Of a stretch of 64,000 nucleotides of DNA, positions 26,945 to 34,661 are shown piece by piece. Made by a program: the position numbers and the translations under genes. The notes under the pieces were generated by a model. That model worked only from the letters and a program-made list of their open reading frames with translations, did no database searches and was not told the DNA's origin. Every line of letters starts with the position of its first letter. The first letter of the stretch is position 1. Source of the stretch: an uncultured Lachnospiraceae bacterium (GTDB lineage Bacteria > Bacillota > Clostridia > Lachnospirales > Lachnospiraceae); NCBI GenBank assembly GCA_902780405.1, contig CACZFI010000010.1:1-64000 (forward strand). Direction: 5' to 3'.

Positions 26945-28603
26945 TTAGTCAAACGGAATAACCGCTCCGTCGTAAGTATCGTTGATGAACTGACGGATTT
27001 CATCAGACTTCAGCACCTTTACAAGTGCCTGAATCTTCTCGCTGTTCTCGTTGCCTGCCTTAACACCGATAATGTTCACATAGGTCTTGGCTGCCTCGGA
27101 ATCAGCAGTTTCAAATGCCACGGCATCCTTTCCTACGGAGAGGCCTGCCTCAAGTGCATAGTTACCGTTGAGGACTACAAATGCAACCTCGTCCTTCACA
27201 CGGGATACCTGTGCTGCCTCAAGTTCCTGAATATTGATATTCTTCGGATTGTCTACAATATCAAGCGGGGTTGCTTTCAGGCCCACGCCCTCCTTTAAAG
27301 TGATGATACCGTTATCCTGAAGAAGGAGAAGTGCTCTTGCCTCATTGGTGGTATCGTTGGGTACTGCGATGGTATCACCATCCTCAAGCTCTTCGAGTTT
27401 TGCCTTGGTTCCGGGATAGATGCCGAAGGGCTCATAGTGAATGCCTGCAGCGTTTACGATATTGGTATTGTTCTCTGCGTTGAAGTCATCAAGATAAGGT
27501 ACATGCTGGAAATAATTCGCATCGATCTCGCCGCTCTCTACGACAAGGTTCGGCTGTACGTAATCCTCAAACTCGGTTACCTTTAGTTCCCAGCCTTCTG
27601 CTGCGAGAAGATCCTTTGCCTTGGCAAGAATCTCTGCATGAGGTGTGGGAGAAGCTGCTACGGTGATGGTTCCCTTGGACTCAACTTCTGCGGGTGCCGC
27701 ATCGTTGTTTCCTTCTGCCACTCCGCCTTCGATCACCAGGGTATCCTCAAACTCGGCGCCGTAGGTATCGATCAGGGTTGCTTCGTAATCAGCGTGGAAG
27801 AACTTCTCATCGCCGAGGGACTTGATCTCATCGTTGATCCAGTTTAAAAGTGTCTCATTACCTTTAGATACGGCGGGAGCAATGGTATCGGCGCTGCCGA
27901 GAGAATCGATTCCCACGGTATAACCTGCGTTCTCCTTGGCAAATGCGATCACCTCTGTGTTATCGTTCGCCCATGCCACGCCGGTTCCGTTCTCGAATGC
28001 ACTCTTTGCAGCCGCATAGGTATCAAACTTCTGAAGCTTGATATCAGCGTTGTTCTTCTCAAGATAGGTTTCTGCGGTCGTACCGGAGATGACGATGATC
28101 TGCTCATCAGGCTTCACCTCTGCAAGATCCTTGATCACATGGTCGTCATGAGATACAACACCGAGTGCCACGTTCATATAGGGAAGTGCGAAATCAACCT
28201 CTTCCGCACGCTCCGGAGTTACGGTAAAGTTTGCAAGCACGATATCAACCTTGCCTGTCTTTAAGTACTCGATACGACTTGCCGCCTCAGTGGAGACGTA
28301 GTTGATCTTTACACCGAGGTCCTTGCCGAGACGCTCTGCAAGATATACATCATATCCCTGATAGTCACCGTTCTCATCCACATAACCGAACGGGGACTTG
28401 TCGGAGAACACTCCGATGTTGATGGTACCGGACTCCTTGATTTCGTCCAGCGTACGATAGATTGCCTTCTCGGAGTCGCCGCTCTTTGCCTCGGTACTGT
28501 CTGCGTCTTTAGAGCCGCAGGCTGTGAGCAGTCCAAGTGATGTGACTGCTGCAAGTCCGAAGGCTACAAGTTTCTTCCAAAGTCTGTTTTTTGTCTTCTT
28601 CAT
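26945..28603 (-). CDS. Fused binding lipoprotein: SBP_bac_3 domain plus MetQ domain
   Basis: The start is ATG 28601-28603 (AGGAGGAAGG before it); the longer frame covers the leader terminator. The 552-residue product has a lipobox LGLLTACGSK (Cys about 27). Residues about 50-295 form a family 3 polar amino acid binding domain (GTINIGVFSDKSPFGYVDEN, YDVYLAERLGKDLGVK, VDIVLANFTVTPERAEEVDF). After a Glu/Ala-rich linker (about 296-315), residues 316-552 form a complete MetQ-type lipoprotein-9 domain (GTITVAASPTPHAEILAKAK, IDANYFQHVPYLDDFN, DTIAVPNDTTNEARALLLLQ). Both domains have full length. Two transporter types follow in the operon, so one lipoprotein may serve MetNI and the polar amino acid transporter. 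I know of no common example of this pairing. Confidence 0.9.
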   Translation of the reverse strand: MKKTKNRLWKKLVAFGLAAVTSLGLLTACGSKDADSTEAKSGDSEKAIYRTLDEIKESGTINIGVFSDKSPFGYVDENGDYQGYDVYLAERLGKDLGVKINYVSTEAASRIEYLKTGKVDIVLANFTVTPERAEEVDFALPYMNVALGVVSHDDHVIKDLAEVKPDEQIIVISGTTAETYLEKNNADIKLQKFDTYAAAKSAFENGTGVAWANDNTEVIAFAKENAGYTVGIDSLGSADTIAPAVSKGNETLLNWINDEIKSLGDEKFFHADYEATLIDTYGAEFEDTLVIEGGVAEGNNDAAPAEVESKGTITVAASPTPHAEILAKAKDLLAAEGWELKVTEFEDYVQPNLVVESGEIDANYFQHVPYLDDFNAENNTNIVNAAGIHYEPFGIYPGTKAKLEELEDGDTIAVPNDTTNEARALLLLQDNGIITLKEGVGLKATPLDIVDNPKNINIQELEAAQVSRVKDEVAFVVLNGNYALEAGLSVGKDAVAFETADSEAAKTYVNIIGVKAGNENSEKIQALVKVLKSDEIRQFINDTYDGAVIPFD

Positions 28604-28640
28604 GATAATTCCTTCCTCCTGTGTAGATTGGTAAGGCCAC

Positions 28641-28680
28641 CGAACATATAAAAAGCCGGGACCTCGATTTGAACCCCGGC
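28641..28680 (-). terminator. Leader terminator of the sulfur amino acid operon
   Basis: On the minus strand GCCGGGG (28674-28680) pairs with TCCCGGC (28655-28661; includes one G-U pair) around a 12-base loop, followed by TTTTTATAT. It stands between the leader peptide and the binding-protein gene, so the operon must pass it to be expressed. Confidence 0.8.
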
Positions 28681-28755
28681 ACAAGTCTCAGATATCTTAC
28701 AGCGTCATCAGCGCACGGCAAGAGCCGCACCGCCGCTGTCTCGACTTGCTCGGGA
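28674..28755 (-). promoter_or_regulatory. Antiterminator alternative of the leader attenuator
   Basis: The RNA arm TCCCGAGCAAGTC (28743-28755, leader codons 21-25) can pair with GACTTGTGCCGGGG (28674-28687): five pairs TCCCG/CGGGG (one G-U), a small internal loop, and six pairs CAAGTC/GACTTG. The second arm contains the whole 5' arm of the terminator, so the two structures exclude each other. Confidence 0.7.
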
Positions 28756-28815
28756 ATCCTGCAGCATGCAACCGCACATACACATACATGACATTGTACA
28801 GATCTGTGTTCTCAT
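28708..28815 (-). CDS. Cys/Met-rich leader peptide
   Basis: A 35-codon frame with AAAGGA nine bases before its ATG (28813-28815) ends at TGA in 28708-28710, inside the transcribed leader of the transport operon. Residues 8-17 read MSCMCMCGCM: four Met and four Cys in ten codons; the whole peptide has five of each, all in the first 17 residues. The rest (LQDSRASRDSGGAALAVR) is ordinary. The Cys/Met codons end four codons before the antiterminator arm, the geometry of ribosome-mediated attenuation. Shortage of Cys or Met charging would stall the ribosome and leave the arm free to prevent termination. The peptide itself need have no function. Confidence 0.8.
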   Translation of the reverse strand: MRTQICTMSCMCMCGCMLQDSRASRDSGGAALAVR

Positions 28816-28895
28816 ATCCGTGTTTCCTTTCCTGCTCCGATCCTGTTACTGATTCTCCCCAGGCCAACGAAGCATGTGTTTCAAAGACATGTCGG

Positions 28896-28925
28896 AGTAT
28901 AGCACCTATTTACCTACTGTGTCAA
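28896..28925 (-). promoter_or_regulatory. Promoter of the sulfur amino acid operon
   Basis: On the minus strand TTGACA (28920-28925) and TATACT (28896-28901) are 18 bases apart. The transcript would begin about 75 bases before the leader peptide start. I see neither an S-box nor a T-box in this leader. Confidence 0.72.
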
Positions 28926-28966
28926 TAGGTATAAATGATTCTAATTCTCAATTAGCTTATTCAAGT

Positions 28967-29335
28967 CTACAGATCCACAAGAAAGATTCCTACGCTGATC
29001 TGCTTAAAACTACCCTTTTGCCTGATCTCACCGATCTTCGCCTTCAGAAGTTTTCCGGCGTCCATCAGCCTTGCAAAGATCAGATTATCCTTCTCCGGTA
29101 CATAGCCCAGTTTCTTTCCCTCGGCATTCAAAATGAGGATGGCGTTGCTGTCGAATTTATTATCCTCCCGCTGCAGGGAAAGCATGTCTCCGACCTTGAT
29201 CGTCTCTAAGACCGACGGATCATCCAAATGCGTCGTCCCCGCAATATAAGAATTCTTTTGTGAATTATCCGGACTGGACAACTCGTATGAAGGGAGGTGA
29301 TTGTTAATGGGAAGCGGAATCAGCGGACTATACAT
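28967..29335 (-). CDS. Small HIRAN-domain protein, possibly 5'-damaged
   Basis: The frame is 122 residues. From about residue 30 it reads as a HIRAN domain: NSYIAGTTHLDDPSVLETIK, VGDMLSLQREDNKFDSNAIL, GKKLGYVPEKDNLIFARLMD. HIRAN domains bind 3' DNA ends in SNF2-type repair proteins; the free-standing bacterial ones have no settled role. The first 20 or so residues are antisense to the ribosome site and start of the gene at 29307, and no ribosome site precedes the ATG at 29335. A TTG at 29281 is another candidate without a clear site. The true start may have been lost when the neighbouring cassette arrived. Cytoplasmic, no spans. Confidence 0.68.
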   Translation of the reverse strand: MYSPLIPLPINNHLPSYELSSPDNSQKNSYIAGTTHLDDPSVLETIKVGDMLSLQREDNKFDSNAILILNAEGKKLGYVPEKDNLIFARLMDAGKLLKAKIGEIRQKGSFKQISVGIFLVDL

Positions 29336-29792
29336 CGGAACGCACGGCAGTCACATTTCTTTAGGTGCTCTCGATTACATGTCAAATAACGACATGTTCA
29401 GCTCCAGTATAAAGAGAAGAAAGGACGTAGATCCCGGCGACTATTTAGACATTATTGCGCACGGAGACTCAAAAACAATTATAATAAAACATAACAGTGG
29501 AACTGCTACAATTAATCACAATGCATTTGCAAGATACCTCCTGGCTACCGGCGGTCTCACAAAGAAAAAAATCAGACTACTATCATGCAACACCGGAGCC
29601 AAGTCTCATGGATTTGCTCAGGGGCTGGCTGATCGACTGAAAATCGAAGTGCTCGCCCCAAAGGGTTACGTTGCAGTTGATAACCGTGGTCACTATGGTG
29701 TTTATAAAGGCCGTAGTGAAAACGGAAAAATCATCCTTTACGAAAAGACAGACTTTGAAACATTTTATCCAAGAGGAGGAAAGAAAAAATGA
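29307..29792 (+). CDS. Polymorphic-toxin-tail-like protein
   Basis: The ATG at 29307 is chosen over TTG 29301 because GGGAGGTGA ends seven bases before it. The 161-residue protein has no signal peptide. It contains GDYLDIIAHGDSKTI, then KKKIRLLSCNTGAKSHGFAQ and ADRLKIEVLAPKGYVAVDN. The pattern of LLSCNTG, a helix with FAQ-x-LA and VLAP is found in the C-terminal domains of large secreted polymorphic toxins (from memory). Here it stands alone without a secretion or delivery region. The region is more AT-rich than its surroundings, and the small gene downstream overlaps by four bases, like an immunity partner. The function is inferred. Confidence 0.55.
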   Translation: MGSGISGLYIGTHGSHISLGALDYMSNNDMFSSSIKRRKDVDPGDYLDIIAHGDSKTIIIKHNSGTATINHNAFARYLLATGGLTKKKIRLLSCNTGAKSHGFAQGLADRLKIEVLAPKGYVAVDNRGHYGVYKGRSENGKIILYEKTDFETFYPRGGKKK

Positions 29793-30139
29793 AATGCAAT
29801 ATCTGCGAAAAAGAAATGAAATACTTCAAAGAAGGTATGACCTGCGGATGGAAATGCAATTCATGCGGCAGCATTATTGTAACCACCTATGACGACGGCA
29901 TAAACATGGATGAAACAACGTATACTATACACATTCTGTCCGAAAATGATACAGCAGCAAAAAATATAAAAAGTGCTTCAAAAGCTTTGGGTTGTTCATT
30001 TCTCGAGGCCAAAGAATCTTTATTGCAGGGTCGAGAAATAAAGAATCTGAGCGCAATTCAGGCTCGAGATATATTAATAGAATTGCAATCATCAACGATT
30101 AGATTCACCACAACCCCTGCGTTCAATCATCCGATTTGA
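29789..30139 (+). CDS. Zinc-ribbon protein, possible immunity partner
   Basis: A 116-residue protein whose ATG overlaps the stop of the previous gene (ATGA), with AGAGGAGG upstream. The N terminus has a Cys arrangement fit for zinc: C3-x2-C6 and C23-x2-C26 (MKCNICEKEM and WKCNSCGS). The C-terminal half (ALGCSFLEAKESLLQGREIK) has the helix-turn pattern of the ribosomal protein L7/L12 C-terminal domain, seen also in some immunity proteins. Pairing with a toxin-tail-like gene suggests an immunity role; otherwise I cannot assign it. AT-rich like its partner. Confidence 0.5.
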   Translation: MKCNICEKEMKYFKEGMTCGWKCNSCGSIIVTTYDDGINMDETTYTIHILSENDTAAKNIKSASKALGCSFLEAKESLLQGREIKNLSAIQARDILIELQSSTIRFTTTPAFNHPI

Positions 30140-30405
30140 ATGAGGAGATCCTCAGTACGGTGGACAGTGATAAGGAAATCATCGTCTGCGACCGGGCTTC
30201 GCTTTTTAATATGCTGATCGGATTAAACGGTTACACCATCTGCAGCGGAGTGATCAGCGAGGAATTAAACGGACCGAGTATCATCGCCAAACCGCTTCGC
30301 GTCGATGACCATATGAATATCGGATATATCCTGCCGGGAAGCATTCCTCCCTCGCAGATGACACAGAACTATATCTCAAAGCTGATACAATGCTGCAACG
30401 CATAA
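30103..30405 (+). pseudogene. LysR-type regulator, C-terminal remnant
   Basis: About 100 codons remain, from just after a TAG at 30100 to TAA at 30403-30405. The reading is EIIVCDRASLFNMLIGLNGY, TICSGVISEELNGPSIIAKP and DDHMNIGYILPG. This is the last third of the effector domain in a clostridial LysR group. The DNA-binding domain is absent from the window. A TTG at 30136 could in principle start a short product but no ribosome site supports it. LysR regulators of this kind often stand by amino acid transporters, so it may once have belonged to the operon at 23-29 kb. Confidence 0.65.
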
Positions 30406-30437
30406 AAAAGTGTGCCTGACAATGTTTTGTCAGACAC
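30404..30437. terminator. Bidirectional terminator
   Basis: AAAAAAGTGTG-C-CTGACA and TGTCAG-A-CACACTTTTTT form a long stem with one mismatch and a six-base loop, with A and T tracts at both sides. It serves the LysR remnant side and the surface-protein gene ending at 30457. Confidence 0.88.
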
Positions 30438-30456
30438 ACTTTTTTATTGTTCGGTT

Positions 30457-33400
30457 CTATCCGATTCTTCTGCGACGCTTCAGCGCTCCGAAAAGGATTC
30501 CGCAGGCCGCAAGAATCATCAGTGCCGCAACGGGAAGGATCGGTGCTGTATCTCCGGTCTTTACGGATACATTGGCCGGCTCAGCCACGGGGTTTATAAC
30601 CTCGTCAAGGCCGATCTCCGGATCATCACCCACCTTCACGGTGGTGGTTGCCACATTGATGTTCGTGACATGGTCCGGCTGTCCGATGCCGCCGTTTACA
30701 ACAGTACCGGGACCGCCCTTGGACTTTAATGCTCCCTCGAGCACCGTAACCTTCAGCGTTACCTTATCGATCTTGCCTGAAGGTACATCCTTAAACGTCC
30801 ACTTCACGGTATGCGTCTTCTTGTCGTAGACACCGCCCTCGGATGCGCTTACAAACGCTACATTCTTGTCGAGCATATCCGTGATCACGATATCTGCTGC
30901 CGCGTCCTTGTAATTCTTGTAGTCAATCTGATATGTGATCTCATCGCCCACATTCACAGCGCCGAGCGTTCCGTTGCCCTTGAAAGGTGCAATCTCCTGC
31001 TTGGCCGGCATGGTCACGGGATTCTCCACAACATCGAGTGTGAAGACGGGGCCGTTCGCCACCTGTACGGTTGCTGTATCACCGCCGTTTACCACGCTAC
31101 CGGGGCCGCCTGCGGATACAAGCGCACCTTCAAGCACGGTTACCTTCAGCGTTACCGTACCCTTCTTCGCTGCGGGTACATCCTTCAATGTCCAGGTTAC
31201 CGTGTGCGATGCCGCATCGTATACGCCGCCGTCGGATGCGCTTTCAAAGGTCACATACTTGTCAAGCTTATCCTTGATCGTCACATCGGATGCGATGGTG
31301 TTGTAATTCTCATAGGAGATCTCGTAAGTGATGGTGTCACCCACGCTGACACCGCCGAGTTTTCCGTTGCCCTTAAAAGGTGCAACTTCCTTCTTTGCGG
31401 GCGGTGTGATCTGATCGTACACATTGTGCGAGAAGAACTCCACGAAGTCACTTCGATCCGGTGTTCCCGCATTGCTGTAATCACCGAGGATCTCCGGAAT
31501 CGCGGTATTCATACCGTTTGTACTCTTATCACTGACGTGAAGATCATGTTCATTTCCGTCGGAACGATTCACATAATCAGTTTCAATGTAGGAGTATCTG
31601 TATACCCAGATGTTTCCGTCTTCATCCTCAACGAACTTGGGAACCGTACTGATATCCTCTTCCACCGTTACCATGCCGGGATATACATCGTAATCATAAA
31701 CCAGACTTGAGCCGGAAGTATCGATGGTAGTATCCATATGATGAACATTATCCGTATATCCGGAAGTATCGATATCCGTACCCTGATAAGAACCGACATT
31801 GACACCGGTCACAGTATCCGGATCCGGATTCGTTGTATTTTGAACGATGTTGAAGCGAATATTTTCTACAGGCTTCATCGGCTTAATGATGTTACCCTTT
31901 GTATCGCGAAGATCATTCGTAATCTCAATAGCAACAGAATCAAGATTGTGTACTGTTCCGCTTCCGGAAAGGACGAAGTCCATACCACCGGTACCGGTTA
32001 AGATCAGGCTTCCTGTTTCACAGACTTTTCTGTTCTGTGCATCCAGTGTTTGAAGCGGAGGGCACTCATTTCTCGAATCAAAATAATCAAATGTACTCTC
32101 AACCTTAACATCGCCCTTGGTTGTGAGAAGCCTGCCATTTGCGTCATACAGCATGCCGTAGATCGGATGATCGTATTTAAACTCTACATTAGGCTCTACC
32201 GCAGTCACCTTGTAAAGGATTCGATGATTCAGTCTTGCCTGTTTTACGTCGTCTCCATTGACATTGTTATCGTTAGACGCTATCACCGGATTCCAGCTGA
32301 CTCTGAAAAAGCCTTCGATACGAACCTGGTTTTCACTGAATTTCGTAGCATTATTGGAGGAATATCCGGTAATGATATACTGGTTTTCCAGTTTTTCGCC
32401 GGGTGTTCCGTCCGCATTTCTTTTGAAAGTCTCAATGATGGCATCTCTCAGATGCTGCTGGCTTACCTCATATCTTGCGGTAACATTGAATGTCCTGTCA
32501 GAAGCCGGGCTGTTCTTGGATATCGTTACGACCGGCTCACCCGATGCATTGTAGTACGTACCGTAAGCAAGATCGATTCTTGCGGTTACCGTATCTCTGA
32601 TGGAGATATCGATGTGGTTGACCATGTGCTGTCTGCGCATATTATCCGGGTAGGGGTCTCCGTTTTGCCACTGAATATTATGGATATATGCAGGCACACC
32701 GGAAGGCTGCGTAAGGATAAACTCAACACCATTTAAATCAGCCTGATCAACACCACCGATGATTCTGGTTGCGGCCGCATCAATAGAAAGACACTTGCCG
32801 CTTGCAAGCGATTTAATCGTATGATTTGCATAATCGATTGCAAGGGTACACTCCGTATCTTTTACATCCAGGGTTGTGATGGTTGTGTCCTTGCCGCCGG
32901 GTGTTTTTGTCTTCACCTGACTGACAACTTCATCCTCGGAAAGTCCGTTGGAAGAATTCGGATCGATATACGTGTAGCCATTTAAAGTTGCCTGGTCATT
33001 ATCACCATAATCATAACCGGCCGAATTAAACTTGAGGACGGTATCACCTGCACCGTCATTCGTCTTACAAAACGTCCATGCAAAAGGATCCGTCGCAGTC
33101 AGGTTGGTACCGTCAAAGCTTTCCACATCCTTCAATAATCCGTCCGCATCTACCGTATACGTTTGCGTACCCTTCTTTACAAGAAGTATATACGGCTTAC
33201 CCTGCTGCCAATAAGAGTTTCCTGCGGGATTGTCTGCCGGCTGCTGACCGTCTCTCTCGGGAGGTTCAGCTGTAATGACCGTTGCTGTCACCGAGAAGCT
33301 TTCCTGCTCATAGGTAATCTCTGTTGCGTCAGCATTCAGGTCAAGGTCTGTGATGACCTCGGTTCCGGAATCGGCAAAGTGAACGACGCTCATCTCCGCA

Positions 33401-33987
33401 TCATCCGTAAACTCCGGAGCTTCTTCGTAGGCAATCTTCACCTCCACGGGAGTGACAGGCTCAACCTTCTCTCCGTTATGAAGGATCTCAATGTCAAAGA
33501 ATCTTGCAAATGTGATGCTCTCTGTGCTTTCCTGCGCCAGAGCATCCGCGGACTGTGCGAGGTAGAAATCGTACGCCTCTGTCCCTTCTTCGATCTCCTT
33601 TACGGATACGGAAAGCTCATCCTTCGGATAGGGCAGGCTTCCCTCCGGTGCGTCGATCGTGATGCTGTAGTCCGTACCTGGTTCGTCCACGGTAAACGAC
33701 TTTGCATCTGCTTCGCCGGCTTCGGGCACTACATCGGAAGCGTCCTCTCTTACGTCTTCCTCCACAGTTTCTTCTGCCGTGGTTGGCTCCGCTGCTTCGA
33801 TCGGTACTTCTGCTTCGGTCACCACTTCCGCTTCTGCCTCCTCCAAAGCATCACCGGACGTGGCAAGCGCGCTGTCCGTCGCCTCCGCATGCGCAGGACC
33901 GATATAGTTCAGTCTGACACACGAAAAGACGAGTACCGCCGCAAGACCGAAGGCAAGGAGCCTTCTTGTTCTTCGATGTCCTTTCAT
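30457..33987 (-). CDS. Large cell-surface protein with C-terminal anchor signal
   Basis: 1176 residues with a signal peptide (basic RRTRRLLAFGLAAVLVF, cleavage near GPAHA-EA). An acidic Glu/Ala/Val-rich stretch spans about 36-90. The middle (about 100-830) is not recognised but is rich in beta structure. Two tandem repeats of about 120 residues follow, each opening EVAPFKGNG or EIAPFKGNG and containing VSVGDTITYEISYENYN or VNVGDEITYQIDYKNYK; they resemble DUF11-type Ig-like repeats. The end is SVKTGDTAPI, a hydrophobic span (LPVAALMILAACGILFGAL) and KRRRRIG, the layout of a sortase signal but with SVKTG instead of LPxTG. It is probably wall-anchored. The gene is single, with the terminator at 30404. 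Confidence 0.85.
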   Translation of the reverse strand: MKGHRRTRRLLAFGLAAVLVFSCVRLNYIGPAHAEATDSALATSGDALEEAEAEVVTEAEVPIEAAEPTTAEETVEEDVREDASDVVPEAGEADAKSFTVDEPGTDYSITIDAPEGSLPYPKDELSVSVKEIEEGTEAYDFYLAQSADALAQESTESITFARFFDIEILHNGEKVEPVTPVEVKIAYEEAPEFTDDAEMSVVHFADSGTEVITDLDLNADATEITYEQESFSVTATVITAEPPERDGQQPADNPAGNSYWQQGKPYILLVKKGTQTYTVDADGLLKDVESFDGTNLTATDPFAWTFCKTNDGAGDTVLKFNSAGYDYGDNDQATLNGYTYIDPNSSNGLSEDEVVSQVKTKTPGGKDTTITTLDVKDTECTLAIDYANHTIKSLASGKCLSIDAAATRIIGGVDQADLNGVEFILTQPSGVPAYIHNIQWQNGDPYPDNMRRQHMVNHIDISIRDTVTARIDLAYGTYYNASGEPVVTISKNSPASDRTFNVTARYEVSQQHLRDAIIETFKRNADGTPGEKLENQYIITGYSSNNATKFSENQVRIEGFFRVSWNPVIASNDNNVNGDDVKQARLNHRILYKVTAVEPNVEFKYDHPIYGMLYDANGRLLTTKGDVKVESTFDYFDSRNECPPLQTLDAQNRKVCETGSLILTGTGGMDFVLSGSGTVHNLDSVAIEITNDLRDTKGNIIKPMKPVENIRFNIVQNTTNPDPDTVTGVNVGSYQGTDIDTSGYTDNVHHMDTTIDTSGSSLVYDYDVYPGMVTVEEDISTVPKFVEDEDGNIWVYRYSYIETDYVNRSDGNEHDLHVSDKSTNGMNTAIPEILGDYSNAGTPDRSDFVEFFSHNVYDQITPPAKKEVAPFKGNGKLGGVSVGDTITYEISYENYNTIASDVTIKDKLDKYVTFESASDGGVYDAASHTVTWTLKDVPAAKKGTVTLKVTVLEGALVSAGGPGSVVNGGDTATVQVANGPVFTLDVVENPVTMPAKQEIAPFKGNGTLGAVNVGDEITYQIDYKNYKDAAADIVITDMLDKNVAFVSASEGGVYDKKTHTVKWTFKDVPSGKIDKVTLKVTVLEGALKSKGGPGTVVNGGIGQPDHVTNINVATTTVKVGDDPEIGLDEVINPVAEPANVSVKTGDTAPILPVAALMILAACGILFGALKRRRRIG

Positions 33988-34061
33988 AGTTTTTCTCCTT
34001 CTTTAGTTTTTTTCATAATCCTCTTCTTTTCATCTCTCTTCTGTTACATTTTTTACTTTAA

Positions 34062-34105
34062 CAAACAAAAAGTCAACAAATCCACGTGGATTTGCGACTT
34101 TTTGT
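34062..34105 (-). terminator. Long palindromic terminator
   Basis: A core perfect palindrome AAATCCACGTGGATTT (34078-34093) lies inside outer arms ACAAAAAGTC and GACTTTTTGT. On the minus strand this gives a tall hairpin ending in a T-rich arm, placed after the lipoprotein gene at 34175-34648 and before the surface-protein gene. The perfect 16-bp core could alternatively be a protein-binding site. Confidence 0.6.
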
Positions 34106-34174
34106 ACAAATCTACCTACCACTATTAAACAAAAAATACAAAAATAAGAATGTTTTTAACCACTTCGGTTAAAA

Positions 34175-34648
34175 CTATTGACTATTGTAATAGTCTATCC
34201 CCCGATTGGGCAGGAAATAGGTACGAAGATATCCCTGCGGTGAGACAACCACAAATTCATTGGTCGCTTCTACATAGTAAACGTCATCTCCGTCCTCTGC
34301 TTCCTTCTTGTGCAGGGCCGACGGGTTGTTGACCACATCGGAAGCAGCCTTTTCATACGCCTCCGCGGAATCAAATCCCATCTCGATCCCATGCTTTTCA
34401 TAATGATCCGAAAGTTTTCCCCGATTCTTGAAATGATACTCTGTCTGCGCAGCTTCCGTTGTTTCTTCCGGGATCGATACCGTTACCGCTTCCGTATCAT
34501 CTGTTTCCGTATCTGTTGCTTCCGTATCCTGTGTACTTACGACTTCCGATGTTTCCGTGACAACCGTCATCTCTGTCGTCGCGGAAACTGCCTCCTGCTT
34601 CTTTCCGCAGCCACCGAGCCCAAAAAGCGAGAGGATTGCCGCAAGCAA
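34175..34648 (-). CDS. Small lipoprotein of unknown function
   Basis: A 157-residue product. No ATG is available at the 5' end; the TTG at 34646-34648 has AAGGA five bases upstream and gives a short signal peptide ending in the lipobox LFGLGGCGKK (Cys 14). A Thr/Glu/Val-rich linker to about residue 65 leads to a small domain (YHFKNRGKLSDHYEKHGIEM, FDSAEAYEKAASDVVNNP, YYVEATNEFVVVSPQGYLRT). That last part resembles short domains that end many clostridial lipoproteins, with a Y-F/L-x-P-N-x-G finish (RTYFLPNRGIDYY). It follows the DUF3737 gene by 13 bases and is likely co-transcribed. Confidence 0.7.
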   Translation of the reverse strand: MLAAILSLFGLGGCGKKQEAVSATTEMTVVTETSEVVSTQDTEATDTETDDTEAVTVSIPEETTEAAQTEYHFKNRGKLSDHYEKHGIEMGFDSAEAYEKAASDVVNNPSALHKKEAEDGDDVYYVEATNEFVVVSPQGYLRTYFLPNRGIDYYNSQ

Positions 34649-34661
34649 AATGATCCTTGTT

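Noticed and set aside
28604..28900. SAM (S-box) riboswitch or T-box in the leader of the MetQ-type operon
   Set aside because: Expected from the gene content, but no S-box core and no T-box sequence are present; the leader is explained by the short Cys/Met frame and alternative hairpins.
33163..34128. Plus-strand frame of 321 codons opposite the surface protein
   Set aside because: It is the antisense of a well supported gene, with a Cys/Arg/Phe-rich composition and no ribosome site.
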